From Blepharisma stoltei (lineage: Eukaryota; Ciliophora; Heterotrichea; Heterotrichida; Blepharismidae): a stretch of DNA of 64,000 nt. This document shows, piece by piece, positions 1 to 10,979 of the stretch (its first letter is position 1; every line of letters begins with the position of its first letter). The DNA is taken from contig CAJZBQ010000036.1 in NCBI GenBank assembly GCA_914767885.1, positions 124,001 through 188,000 on the forward strand. The letters run 5' to 3'. The notes below the pieces were generated by a model. It had not been told where the DNA came from. It saw only the letters and a list, made by a program, of their open reading frames with translations, and did not search any database. Both the position numbers and the translations under genes were made by a program.

Positions 1-295
1 TTTATTTAATATTTCTGATGAAAGTCTTAGAAAGGCAGAAAAAATTTTAAAATACGCTGAAGAGGTTGTTAGCGAAAAGAGACGCAATGATCAATTTTCG
101 AAACTAGATGTTTATATATTGCTTGGTGATCTATATTTTAAAACGCAAAGATATAAAAAGTCAAAACGTTATTTTAGCAAGGCATTAGATTTCCAGAAAA
201 AATTAACCATAACTTAAATGCAGTGAGTTCTTAATCAATTATTATTTGAAATTGATGAAATATTGGTTAGAAAGGCTAGAATATATATCTTTTAA
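1..295 (+). pseudogene. 3' end of a TPR-repeat gene, cut by window start
   Basis: This is the C-terminal part of a TPR-type protein, nearly identical to the end of the gene at 5135-8550 (shared residues such as LRKAEKILKYAE and RRNDQFSKLD). Compared with that copy it lacks one base at about 202 and two bases at about 227, so the frame is lost and meets TAA before it is regained. The net loss is three bases, and the ancestral stop TAA is at 293-295. Either the copy has lost about 30 C-terminal residues or the two gaps are assembly errors. No function beyond a protein-interaction repeat can be claimed. Confidence 0.75.
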
Positions 296-878
296 TAATA
301 AAAATAATTTTACCATATTTGCATCGAATAGCCCTAATATATAAGAATTATATGATTTTTCAATTTAATTTCTAATGATGAATAAAAATTTATATTAAAA
401 TTCGTTGTAAATTCTATTTATAAAAGATCAGATTTTAATTTTATTTACAGAATAGATTTAGCTACAGATATAGCATGCAGTTGTCTAGATTGACATAAAT
501 TAATGTTAATAAGAATACGCTTGCACAAGTTCCACTCCTTGACCTCAACTTTGAATGACAGCTCTGAGTAACGGTAGGTGGGATGAATCTCGCTGTCAGC
601 CTGCTTATGTCCCCAAACCTCTTCAGATCTCTCATCTACATCAGCCTCAGTGTAGAACATCTCTCTTCATGCTGAGTCTCTCAAACAGCACAAAACCCCT
701 TTCACTGAGCTCAGATATAGGACTGTAGTCCTACCCCAAACTGCCATGCTATATTGTGACATAAATTATTCACAGTGTAGATAGAGAAAAAATTTTAAAT
801 TTATACAATTTATTTAGAACTATAAATAACGCTGTGAAAAAAGGCTAAAAATAAATATATTGTATATTAATATAGCTC
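296..878. other. Shared 3' flank plus unidentified fragment
   Basis: Bases 296-490 are the 3' flank found after other TPR copies (8551-8730, and in reverse at 11640-11790 and 22960-23110), so the duplication unit extends past the stop codon. Bases 500-765 are less AT-rich and hold a 71-codon minus-strand open frame (445-660) with no family I recognise. I see no supported gene. Confidence 0.4.
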
Positions 879-1794
879 TTGCATAGATTATTATTACTCA
901 TAATTTTAATTTTTAAAATAAATTTGCATATTAAAATGCCTGAAAAGCCTTATAGTGGATTTGCAACAAGAAACCTCATGGCATCATATAATAATGGAGT
1001 GTGTAGCATTAGAGGGTGCCAAGCACGAGATTTTGCAACCCATGGAAGGACAAGACGACAGAGCTAGAGGGCGACAGGGATCAGCGTTCCGTAAATGAAG
1101 GTTGGAATCGCGGGATGGAGAATGAAACTGGTGCGAAATCTCAGCAGAAGAGCCTGCAAGTGGTGAAGGAAGAAATAGTGAGCAGCATCGCAGCCCATGC
1201 TCAGGGGAGACCTCAAAAAGTGTCGCTCTCTCCTAGAGAAGCAGCTAGAAGGGCTCCGAACGAATGAGATGGAAGCATTTCGATATGATCAACTTAAATG
1301 ATCATCAAAAGATTCAACTCATGACCAAAGACACACTAGGCAGCCTAGGTAATGAGGCACAGAAAGACAAGAAGCTAATAAAGAACATTAAACTATACTT
1401 GGAACTAAACCTGCGAGAAAAATACGGTGATGCAATCGGTGCCTTCAGAGACCTTGGTGAGGATCTCATTGTTTACGTCAAAAGTGCAGAGGTTGCTGAA
1501 GACATTCTCAGAAATGAGTTATATGCTTCGGCATGCTATGCATAGTAATAAAACCATTAATTGAGGAAGGTGTTATTGATCACAGATATTACAGGATAAA
1601 AGTAACCCTTGAGCATCATTTGACAGCTGAAGCGGCAATCAAATACTTGGAGACCATATGAAATGTCATAGAAGTTAGAATAGGAAGTGGAATTGTTGGG
1701 GATGATGGTGTACTGGTAGTATTTGTTAAATTTGAAAATGAGCAAGCTTTAAAGATATCACCGACAACTTGGTCATATTGGGATACAAGTGCAT

Positions 1795-2037
1795 TATAGA
1801 AATTGCCCGAGGATGGCGCTATATTGCGCCATCCTCGGGCAATTGGAGACACGGCTCCACACGGGAATTGTGTTCCACGTGTGGAGCCATTTTTCCACGT
1901 GGGAAAATGTGGATTCCACACGTGGAAAAAATGGCTCCACACGTGGAATACGGTTCCCGTGTGGAGCCAATTTTCGCTTGCCCTAGGATGGCGCCATATA
2001 GCGCCATCCTAGGGCAAATCCTATATATCACATCCCT
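1795..2037. repeat. Cluster of nested palindromes inside the LINE
   Basis: A GC-rich hairpin with arms GCCCGAGGATGGCGC / GCGCCATCCTCGGGC (1803-1838) is followed by several inverted copies of a CACACGTGGA-type block and a second hairpin (arms CCCTAGGATGGCGC / GCGCCATCCTAGGG) near 1979-2015. Nearly every base lies in an inverted repeat. TA dinucleotides flank it (near 1797 and 2030). The first hairpin has the same arms as the 54-bp IES at 21380-21433. Confidence 0.8.
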
Positions 2038-2659
2038 TGTTGTATGAATGCAAGGGGACACTGAGAGAATGGATGTGCTATTGTGAAGGCCTCGATAAAC
2101 ACGCAACTTACCCAAGATAAACAGGATGATTTCATTAAACCAGATCGAGACGCTATGTATCGCTGTGAAGTTAAAATAGCTTCAGTGCATAGTCACGAGC
2201 CTAAAGATGACACTCAATCAACTAGCATTTAATTATCAGCGGAGAGGGGAAGCTGCGAAAACAGCAACAATATTTAGAGGGTGCAAGAACGTAACGACAG
2301 CTTTATTGCAGGGACTCAAGACAAATAAAGTAATGAATTTTGCTATTATAGAGAACAATCCTTCTGGAATATGCTCGGAACTGCCGAGAAGCAAGATCAT
2401 TGATACTATAGAGGCCTTAATCAATTATGGAGAACCGGAAAAGGTGAATGGAGTTGAAATTCTGGTTGAAAATGAAACGCCTAAGCTAAAGCAAACTCTC
2501 ATCACGAACTTCGTAAAGTGCAACAGCGGGCTAAGGAGACACATCTCAGGATTGTTCACCTTAATATATGTGGATTATATCAAAAAGTCATCGAATTGCA
2601 GAAGCTCTTGACAGGATGTAGTCGCCCTGTGTGAAACCCACTTTGACCAAGCCTGGAAT

Positions 2660-2790
2660 GCTCCACCTATAAAGGGATACAAGTCTCCCCAAAAGGCCTC
2701 ACTTGTCAATTCTCCAGTTGGTCGAACCAACCTGAGTTGGCTCGGCCAACTGGAAGAAGGAGCTTGCCGAAGTGGCGCCCATACTGTGCC
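2660..2790. repeat. Fold-back insert in the LINE endonuclease
   Basis: Between the endonuclease segment GYKS and the following AIQVG lies GC-richer DNA with two adjacent hairpins built on GTTGGTCGAACCAAC and AGTTGGCTCGGCCAACT. The same GTTGGT/ACCAAC motif marks the IESs at 5567-5739, 9924-10081 and 48517-48690, so this is probably a relative. The exact ends are unclear. Confidence 0.45.
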
Positions 2791-3907
2791 ACTCAAGGCA
2801 AAAAGCTATACAAGTGGGTTTGGAATTAATGGTAGTAGGAATTTATATAAAAGAATGGATGGAAGCTGAAAGGGTGCATCTGGGAATGACTGAAGCTATT
2901 GGTGGCAGGGTCATTGTGGCTAGGCTGAAGGAAGCAGTGATACTTGAGGTATATGCTCCAGTCAACTGTGATAGTGTGGAAAGCAGGAATAAATTCTTTG
3001 AAGAGCTCACACTTGTAGTTGTTGAAATGAAATTCACTCATGTCAGATTGTGCTATTGGGGGACATGAATGCACACATAGGTGGACATTTTTCGGAAAAC
3101 ACTAATGCAAATGGGATGATGCTTATGGACTTAATACATAGTAGTGGCATGCAATTGCTCCCTTCCATAGGAATGCGGGTAATGAAACAGTTCTTGGTGA
3201 CCTAAATCTAATAAACATTGAGACAGAAATGGACAAGAGGCTACTGTCATTTAGAAATAGGCTTAAGCACAAGAATAATCCGCTTATCCAAAATCTTTTA
3301 AGAATAAATGAAAAGCAGCTCCTACCGTGGAAATAAGATGCAGGGGAGTTTAAGAGAAATATGGGTTGGAGGATGGAGATATTGAAAATCACTGGTTTGA
3401 AATAATAAAGACATTTGAAGAGAATGGCAACTGAAAATGAAAAATGACTGAGGTGTACAGATATTTATCAGATTGTGAAGTTCGATACAAACTACCTATA
3501 TATTTGCAGGGTGCTAGTGAAACAAGCAAGGCTGTCAGCATAATTTTGGGTTGAGATCTGGATCGAATTTCACTAATCATTGTAGGTTCATCCGGCATAT
3601 AGCAGATAACTCAGAGTGCAGATTTTATGGAGGACAAGTTGAGGACGAAACACACGTCATTGAAAATTGCTACATATATGAGAATAGCAGGGCGAAACTA
3701 ATAAAAGAAATGGAAAAATTACTAAAGGAGGATTTTTATTTACTGAGTCTTACCGAAATAATTCTGTGTGGTTGAAGGTTTGACAAATTATGCGTTTGAA
3801 ACATAGTGAACATATTTGGAAGAAATAAGGAAGTTTATTGGAAAAATTTTTAAAATTAGAAAATATTTGAAGGAAAAAGTTGGTCCAAATGCTGGACGAA
3901 AACCGTA

Positions 3908-4285
3908 ACTCCCACCCCTCCGTAAGTGAACAAAAAAATTTTGTTCACTCACGGAGGGGGGGTAATTTTTTTTTAAAAAAATTTATATATAAATTTTATA
4001 AAAAATATTTTTTTTCGAAATTTAAAAAAAAATCCTAATTTGCAAAAATTGGAACGTAAATATTAATTTAATTTATAAAATTTATGTTTTAAATAGCAAT
4101 TCGTTTAAAATTAAACAGAATTAGCTTTAGATTTCATTATATTAATTATCATTTGTATATCAATTTTTTTTCAATAAAAATTTTTTCTATTAAAAAAATT
4201 TTTGTTCACTCACGGAGGGTGGGGTTTTTGAGCAAAAAATAGCGATTTTTCTAATGGTTTTGTTCACTCACGGAGGGGGGGAGTA
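3908..4285 (+). mobile_element. MITE-type IES, full length (378 bp)
   Basis: TA-bounded element. The left end starts with ACTCCC and holds a hairpin of CCTCCGTRAGTGAACAAAA with its inverse. The right end holds two direct copies of TTCACTCACGGAGGG before GGGAG-TA. The AT-rich core is shared with the copies at 4436, 6552, 17371 and 32746. Orientation here is defined as hairpin end first. No coding capacity. Confidence 0.85.
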
Positions 4286-5060
4286 AGAATAATAATATAT
4301 CTGTTGATTAGTCAAAAAGAAAGGAATTCTTTTTACTATAAATTTTTATCCCTTGAAAATCCAATTCTCTTACTAAATTGTATGCTATTTCTTGCTTCTT
4401 CCTATTCACTTCTCGGGTCTTTGGCAATTTCCTTACTCCCCCCCCTCCGTGAGTGAACAAAACCATTAGAAAAATCGCTATTTTTTGCCCAAAAACCCAC
4501 CCTCCGTGAGTGAACAAAAATTTTTTTTAATAGAAAAATTTTTTATTGAAAAAAAATTTGATATATAAGTGATAATTAGCATAATGAAATCTAGTGCTAA
4601 TTCTGTTTAATTTTAAACGAATTGCTATTTAAAACATAAATTTTATAAATTAAATTAATATTTGCTTTCCAATTTTTGCGAATTAGGATTTTTTTAAATT
4701 TCGAAAAAAAATATTTTTTATAAAATTTATATATAAATTTTTTTAAAAAAAATTACCCCCCCTCCGTGAGTGAACAAAATTTTTTTGTTCACTCACGGAG
4801 GGGGGCGGAGTTTAGTTATCCGAAATTTGAAGATTCATACGTTGAATTAGCTTATTGCTATAAAAATCTTCAGGAATAATATTTATGAGTGCTTATATAG
4901 TGATTAAAATCATCAGGATATCTCACACGAGCTGTTTCTTTTTTCTTTTACCTCCAACATGTCTCCTAGTTCCATAAACCATCCTTTTTGATCCTGTGCA
5001 GCTCATCTAACACCAGGAAAAAGGACTCAGCCTACATTTCTCTGCTTTTAGTAATTTATT
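4286..5060 (-). repeat. Dispersed repeat R2, copy 1
   Basis: Excluding the MITE at 4436-4814, this is similar to 57720-58187 and, inverted, to 10545-10680 and 10980-11410. Conserved blocks read, on the minus strand, like a degenerate protein (for example ICKI-D-Q-KL-RAL and RNS-Q---KIG), but every copy is broken. In copies 1 and 2 it sits directly upstream of a TPR-family start and points away from it, so it may be the relic of a divergently transcribed neighbour. Product not recognised. Confidence 0.5.
4436..4814 (-). mobile_element. MITE-type IES, full length (379 bp), inverted
   Basis: Same family as 3908-4285 but in opposite orientation: the two-direct-copy end comes first and the hairpin end is last. 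TA flanks are at 4434-4435 and 4813-4814. It interrupts repeat R2, whose sequence is continuous with the 57.7-58.2 kb copy once the element is removed. Confidence 0.85.
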
Positions 5061-5065
5061 TAACT

Positions 5066-5134
5066 GCTTCTAGGTAAATTCGTCCACATTGTGATGATTT
5101 ATTTATAGAAAGATATAAAAATAAAATATCAAGT
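5066..5134 (+). promoter_or_regulatory. Conserved TPR-gene upstream block
   Basis: Block shared with the starts at 10511, 15625, 20480 and 26966: a GCTTCTAGGTA motif, then AAATTCGTCCACATT, then the A-rich ATATAAAAATAAAAT ending 6 bp before the ATG. Position and conservation suggest core promoter or 5' leader, but recent duplication alone could also explain it. Confidence 0.4.
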
Positions 5135-8100
5135 ATGAAAAGTGTTTGCTGCTCTTTTTGTTCTTTAGACGCAATCTTTATATCAGATCGTGACAATTTA
5201 AAAGCATGCCCAAAGCATAAATCTAAAGTTCATGAGCCAAAACGAATAAAAATCCCAATCAACAAAGAATCCAAAAAAATCTTATACAATTTTGCCCATA
5301 CATTAAAGAAGAGATTTAATGCCCGACTTGATGGTTTAATTGAAGAAAGCAAAATAAATCAGAATAATGAAAAATACGTGGAAGAACTAAGCTTGATGGA
5401 TAAGGCTTTGCATGACTGCAATCGTTTCGTAATTCATTTTTTGGAGAAGCAATTTGTTGAGACGAAGCTCATTTTAAGTCCCTTTGATTATTTTTTAACT
5501 CAGCCAAAGGAAAAAGCACAACAATACATAGAAAAGCTTGGAGACCAGAATGATTTATTAAGATTATAGAGTTTTCCCCTAGATAGTCCTGCAAGGGCTG
5601 TGGATTCTGGGTGGAATCTTTCAGTTAGTCAGACCAACTCAGTACCTTAGTCAGACCAACTCACTTGCTGGTTCCACCAACCAAAAATTCCTTCCAGAAT
5701 CCACAGTCCTTGCAGGGCTATCTTGGGGAAACCCCTATATATCGATCAGTTAAAATACATTCATTTGATTTCAATTATTTTAAATTTGAAGATTCAAAAT
5801 TTATTCATGGCTGGGTTTATAAGTCTTCTTACAATCTGCACGATCATCTATTGGATTTCTGAGTTAGAATATTTTTAGATTTTATCAAAATAGAAGAATA
5901 TGAAATGGCATACGAATGATATCAAAATTTGAAAAGTGATTTATTCCCCTTCTGTGAGCGAACAAAAACATTAAAAAAATCCCTATTTTATAGAACAAAT
6001 TTTTTTCAAAATAATGAAAAATATATTTGATATATAATTGATAATTATAGTGAAATCTCGAACTAATTCTGTTTTAAAATTGAACAATACACATTAAAAT
6101 AAAATTTACAAATTAAATTAATTTTTGCTTCTCAATTTTTACGAATTGGAAATTTTTTTTAATTTTTAAAAAAAAAATTCCTATATAAATTTTTTTAAAA
6201 AAACAAATTAACCCCCTCCGTGAGCGAACAAAAATTATTTTTCGCTCACGAAGGGGGAGTTAGAATTATATGGAAATACTTCGGATATGATTAAACGTAT
6301 TTTAGTTTTATTTGGTGAAATTTTTGAAAAAAAAATTATACAAAAACAAGATTATTTTCAGCTCGAAAAACAATGAAAACAATTATTAATAAAAAATATT
6401 GTTGGTAATTTATCAAACAAATTTGTTGATAATCCATTTAAAAATATAAAGTTTTTGGGATGTTTATTTTCGAATATGACAACTATAAATCCTATCGATT
6501 TGTTGAAATATTTATTTTCGAATATGACATCTATAAATCCTATAGATTGCTTACTCCCCCCCCTCCGTGAGTGAACAAAAAAATTTTGTTCACTCACGGA
6601 GGGGGTTAATTTTTTTTTTTTTAAAAAATTTATATATAAATTTTATAAAAAATATTTTTTTTTTGAAATTTAAAAAAATCCTAATTCGCCAAAATTGGAA
6701 AGCAAATATTAATTTAATTTATAAAATTTATGCTTTAAAAAGCAATTTATTTAAAATTAAACAGAATTAGCACTAGATTTCATATTACTAATTATCATTT
6801 ATATATCAAATTTTTTTTCCATAAAAATTTTTCTATTTAAAACAACTTTTGTTCACTCACGGAGGGTGGGTTTTTGGGCAAAAAATGACGATTTTTCTAA
6901 TGGTTTTGGTCACTTTGGAGGGGGTGGGAGTTAGTATATTTATTTTGTGATCTAGTGCTTCATATGGCGTCTAAAGACAGTAATGCTTTTAAAATTTACT
7001 CTAAAATCTCTCTTATTGCAGAATGCTTTTCTCAATTTCATTCTAATTTGATTGCAAATAGAATTAACCAAGAGCTAGGATTGCTCTATTATGGCAATAA
7101 AAACTATCACGAAGCAATAGAACATTTTAAGAAATCAATTGATTATCATAAAGAGCGCCTGCGAAAAGACTCATGGGACAATAAGGAGTTGGTCTGAGAT
7201 GAATCCTTAAGCTATTTAATTGAAGCCTATCGTTGTTTAGTAAAAGCACATAGTGCGCTAAAAAATAATAAAGAGATTATAAGAATTCTAAAACTAGTTG
7301 AATCTGAATGTTCAGAAACTAAAGATAAACTTCTTTACGACGCAACAACTGGAGAGATTTATTATTATCTCAATGATTTTGATAAAGCCTATAAAATAAT
7401 ATGAAAATGCATTAAAATATGTAAACAGAAAAAGTTTATAAATTCGTATGAATTATCAAATTTACGGCTTTTATTAGCAGACATTTATGTCTGAAGAGGC
7501 GATTTTAAAAAAGCACACGAATCTCTTTGTGAAGCTAAATCTTTCTACAGCATTTTACCTATAGCAGATCCAAATGAGCAAGAAATGTATAAAACATTTG
7601 GAGTATTCTATTTAAATAGGCAGTGATATGATGATGCTCTAATAAACTTTGGAAAAATAACAGATAGATGACCTAGTCATGAGCTGTTATTTGCCAAGTT
7701 TTCTATGGGAATTGCTTATTTTTGAAAACTGGATTATCAAAATGCACGGGATTTTTTAAATGAAGCAAAAAGCATGATGTCTAGTTATACTGAAAGTAAT
7801 AAAAATGAGCTATTTATTGCAAATGCATACCTTGGAGCATTATTCTATCTTCAAGGCAATTTAGAAGATGCTGATAAATATTTTTCTGAAGCATTTGAAT
7901 TTATTGATTACTATGATATTTTAAATATTGATATATTTCTAAAATCCCAAAGATTTGTTTTTAATTATTTTTATGGGAAAAATGACTATGAAAAATGTGG
8001 GGTTATTTTGTTGAGATTTAAAGAAATATTAGAAAATTACAATCATCTGAAATTTAGAATGCCTTTATATTTTATTCAACTAGCAGAGCTGCATATAGTT

Positions 8101-8550
8101 TTAAATGAAAAGGAGCAAGCAAAAGAGCGTTTATGTGAAGCTGAAAAGTTATTGAATATAGACAAAATTTTTATTATTTCCAAAAAATCTATAAAAATCA
8201 ATGACCTAGATTGTATAAGTGACTATATAGATATTGCCAAAATTTATATTTATTTATTTAATATTTCTGATGAAAGTCTTAGAAAGGCAGAAAAAATTTT
8301 AAAATACGCTGAAGATGTTGTTAGCGAAAAGAGACGCAATGATCAATTTTCAAAACTAGATGTCTATATATTGCTTGGTGATCTATATTTTAAAACGCAA
8401 AGATATAAAAAGTCAAAACGTTATTTTAGCAAGGCATTAGATTTCCAGGAAAAAATTAACCATAACTTAAACGCAGTGAGAGTTCTTAATCAATTATTAT
8501 TTGAGATTGATGAAATATTGGCTAGAAAGGTTAGAATACATATCTATTAA
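5135..8550 (+). CDS. B-box-like zinc-finger / TPR-repeat protein (847 aa after removal of 3 IESs)
   Basis: The gene starts at the ATG of MKSVCC and stops at TAA 8548-8550. Removing IESs 5567-5739, 5942-6260 and 6552-6931 leaves 2544 nt, one open frame of 847 aa with TGA read as Trp (for example RQWYDDAL, AYFWKLDY). Residues about 5-28 form a Cys/His cluster (CC-x2-C...ACPKH) followed by KRIKIPINKESKKIL, the family signature. Residues about 370-830 are tandem helix-turn-helix units of TPR type (NANAYLGALFYLQGNLEDADKYF-like). No catalytic motif or membrane segment is seen. Role is inferred to be a protein-interaction scaffold. It is convergent with the copy at 8730-10511. This is the most complete member of its family in the window. 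Confidence 0.85.
5567..5739. other. IES 1 of the 5135 gene, fold-back type (173 bp)
   Basis: Excision at TA (5567-5568 / 5740-5741) joins LLRL to YRSVKIHSF in frame, matching uninterrupted paralogs (LLELCRSVKVYGF). Its arms pair over about 35 bp (TCCTGCAAGGGCTGTGGATT with its inverse) and the loop carries GTTGGT/ACCAAC-type repeats. Confidence 0.85.
5942..6260. mobile_element. MITE-type IES 2 (319 bp)
   Basis: Divergent, shortened member of the 380-bp MITE family (ends TTCCCCTTCTGTGAGCGAAC and GCTCACGAAGGGGGAG). Excision at TA joins KSDL to ELYGNTS in frame. Confidence 0.9.
6466..6550 (+). repeat. Short tandem duplication in the TPR gene
   Basis: Two adjacent copies encode YLFSNMT-S/T-INPID, immediately before the MITE at 6552. 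The in-frame duplication is absent from the paralogs at 9.6, 14 and 26 kb. Confidence 0.6.
6552..6931. mobile_element. MITE-type IES 3, full length (380 bp)
   Basis: Excision at TA joins INPIDCL to VYLFCDLVLHMAS in frame, as in the paralog at 9.5 kb (IYLFLDIALHMTS). The hairpin end is at the left; the right end carries the two direct copies, the outer one decayed. Confidence 0.92.
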
Positions 8551-8729
8551 TAATAATATTAATTTTACCATATTTGCATCGAATAGCCCTAATATATAAG
8601 AATTATATGATTTTTCGTTTTTATTTCTAATAATGAATAAAAATATATATTAAAACTCGTTGCAAATTCTATTTATAAAAGATCAGATTTTAATTTTATT
8701 TTAAAGAATAGATTTAACTGCAGATATGT

Positions 8730-10511
8730 CTAGATTGGCATGAATTGTTTTGCATCAATTAAAAATTCTCATGCTTTGTCAATATTCAGCATTCAAAAAT
8801 AAACTATTCTCATAGAAAACTTAGCAAAAACAAACAGCTCATGATTAGATCATCTATCTGTTATTTTTCCAAAGTATATTAGAGCATCATCATAGCACTG
8901 CCTATTTAAATAGAATACTCCAAATGTTTTATACATTTCTTGCTCACTTGGATCTGCTATAGGTAAAATGCTGTAGAAAGATTTAGCTTCACAAAGAGAT
9001 TCGTGTGCTTTTTTAAAATCGCCTCTTCAGACATAAATATCTGCTAATAAAAGTCGTAAATTTGATAATTCGTACGAGTTTATAGACTTTTTCTGTTTAC
9101 ATATTTTAATGCATTTTCATATTATTTTATAGGCTTTATTAAAATCACTCAGAAAATAATAAATCTCTCCAATTGTTGCGTCGTAAAGAAGTTTATCTTT
9201 AGTTTCTGAACATTCAGATTTAACTAGTTTTAGAATTCTTATAATCTCTTTAATATTTTTTAGGGCACTATGTGCTTTTGCTAAGATCAATGCCTTAATA
9301 TACCATAAGTGTTTTCGGAGGCGCTCTTTATGATAATTAATCGATTTCATAAAATGTTCTATTGCTTCGTGATAGTTTTTATTGCCATAATGGAGCAATC
9401 CTAGCTCTTGGTGAATTCTATTTCCAGTATTTTTAGAATAAAATTGAGAAAAGTATTCTGCAATATGAGAGATTTTAGAGTAATTTTTAAAAGCATTACT
9501 GTCTATAGATGTCATATGAAGCGCTATATCCAAAAATAAATATATCAAAAAATCTAAAATTTTATATGGATTATGGGTTAATAATACTTGAGGTAATTTT
9601 TTTCATTGTTCTTCGAGCTGAGAGTAATCTTCTTTTTTTATCAGTTTTTGTTTTTAAGAGTTTATCAAATAAAACTGAAATAAATTTAGCATTAATTGAA
9701 GAGTTGCCATAAAATTCTAAATAACTTTTGAAATTTTGATATCATTCATATGCCATCTCGTATTCCGCTATTTTAATAAAATCCAAAAATACTATAAATG
9801 AGAAATCCAATAGATGATCGTGCAGATTGTAAGAGGACTTATAAACCCAGCCATGAATAAATTTTTTATCTTCAAATTTAAAATAATTGAAATCAAATAA
9901 ATGTGTTTTAACTGATCGACATATAGGGGTTTCCCCTATATTCTGTAAAGGCTGTAGATATTGGAAGGAATCATTCAGTTTGTAGAACCAACAAGTGAAT
10001 TGGTCCGACTAACGTACTGAGTTGGTCGTACCAACTAAAAGATTCCACAGCCCTGCAGGACTATTAGGAAAAAACCCTATAATCCTGATAAACTATTCTG
10101 GTCTCCAAGTTTTTCTATGTATTGTTGTGCTTTTTCCTTTGGCTGAGTTAAAAAATATTCAAAAGGACTTAAAATGAGTTTTATTTCAACAGACTTCTTC
10201 TTCAACAAATGCATTACGAAAATACTGCAGCCATGCAAAGCATTATGCACTAATCTTAGTTTCTTCTGGTATTTTTCATTATTTTTATTTATTGTGCTTT
10301 TTTCAATTAAATCATCAAATCGGGCCCTAAATTTCTTCTTTAATATGCCTATAAAACTCAAAAAGATCTCTTTGGATTCTTCGATTATTGGTATTTTAAT
10401 TCGTTTTAGCTTATGCCCTATAGCTTTATGCTTTGGGCATGCTTTAAGATTGCCACAATCAGATATAAAAATTGCATCTAAAGGGCAAAAAGAGCAGCAA
10501 GCACTTTTCAT
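8730..10511 (-). pseudogene. B-box-like / TPR paralog, truncated and frameshifted
   Basis: Starts at the ATG of MKSACCSFCPLDAIF with the same Cys/His cluster and KRIKIP signature as the 5135 gene. IES 9924-10081 interrupts it. After excision 1624 nt remain (one base over a multiple of three), matching a visible shift in an A-run near 9640 where the frame must change to reach YSQLEEQW. The TPR part ends with FWMLNIDKAWEF and TAG at 8730-8732, about 260 residues earlier than in paralogs, and joins directly to the family's 3' flank, so the C-terminal half was deleted. The tail is convergent with the intact copy, only 179 bp away. Likely a pseudogene; the A-run shift could be an assembly error, the deletion could not. 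Confidence 0.75.
9924..10081. other. Fold-back IES at the same codon as IES 1 of the 5135 gene (158 bp)
   Basis: TA-bounded. Excision joins LSGL to CRSVKTHLF. Ends (CCTATA...GGGTTT / GGGGTTTCCCC) and GTTGGT/ACCAAC repeats match 5567-5739, so both copies inherited one ancestral insertion. Confidence 0.85.
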
Positions 10512-10580
10512 GTTATTATTTTATTTTTATATCTTTCTTTAAATAAATTATGAATAAATTTACCTAGAAAGCAATTAAAT
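10512..10580 (-). promoter_or_regulatory. Conserved TPR-gene upstream block
   Basis: Same block as 5066-5134, read on the minus strand: GCTTTCTAGGTAAATT, then ATATAAAAATAAAAT near the ATG. Confidence 0.4.
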
Positions 10581-10680
10581 AAATTACTAAAAGCAGAGAA
10601 ATGTAGGCTGAGTATATCTACGCATGATCAGAAAGGATGGGTTGTGAATTAAGTGACATGTTGGAGAATCCTCCCATAAT
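10545..10680 (+). repeat. Dispersed repeat R2, fragment
   Basis: Inverted match to 4960-5060 (GCAGAGAAATGTAGGCTGAG and flanks), directly upstream of the 10511 start, as copy 1 is upstream of the 5135 start. Confidence 0.5.
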
Positions 10681-10689
10681 TTTCATCTC

Positions 10690-10927
10690 CTTTGTTTAAG
10701 CTTTCATTATTATAAATCATCTTGCCAGGATATAAATAGCTTTTTTAGCTTGGCTATGAAGCTTATGCAAATTTATCTGGATTCATTGTTAATTGGGATT
10801 TTTATACGTTTTAGTTCACGTCCTTGGATTTTATTGGAAAATAGCGCCTTGAGCATGCTTTATTTTGATTGCAACTGGATTTAAAGATTGCGTCTAGAAG
10901 GCAACAAGAGCAGCTTTTTATTTTCAT
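10690..10927 (-). pseudogene. N-terminal fragment of a B-box-like / TPR gene
   Basis: Reads MKIKSCSCCLLDAIFKSS, then after a one-base shift RELKRIKIPINNES. This is the family Cys/His cluster and linker, about 70 residues, with no TPR part behind it. The second conserved CPKH is replaced by CSRR, so the metal site is probably lost. Confidence 0.65.
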
Positions 10928-10979
10928 GGTTTATGCTAATATTTTATATGCTGTATTAAATAAAAATTTTAACAATGAG

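Larger units (their letters stand above)
1016..3880 (+). mobile_element. Decayed non-LTR retrotransposon (LINE), reverse transcriptase missing
   Basis: Three protein blocks lie in LINE order but in broken frames. An ORF1-like basic/coiled region at 1016-1760 is followed, after a palindromic insert, by a degenerate zinc-knuckle-like Cys/His stretch near 2036-2080. An apurinic-type endonuclease domain spans about 2550-3130: its start reads VHLNICGLYQKV, then VALCETHFD (the ETH glutamate motif), then VILEVYAPVN and the metal-binding GDMNAHIGG at about 3059-3085. A C-terminal Cys/His motif (C-x4-GG-x-VEDETHVIENC) is at 3617-3675. Endonuclease is followed almost directly by the C-terminus, so the reverse transcriptase has been deleted. 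Many stops and shifts make it inactive. Assignment to LINE is firm; the clade is not determined. Confidence 0.75.

Noticed and set aside
1769-2115. Overlapping open frames on both strands (65-98 codons)
   Set aside because: They are by-products of the palindrome cluster: both strands carry the same sequence, so similar frames appear in each direction.
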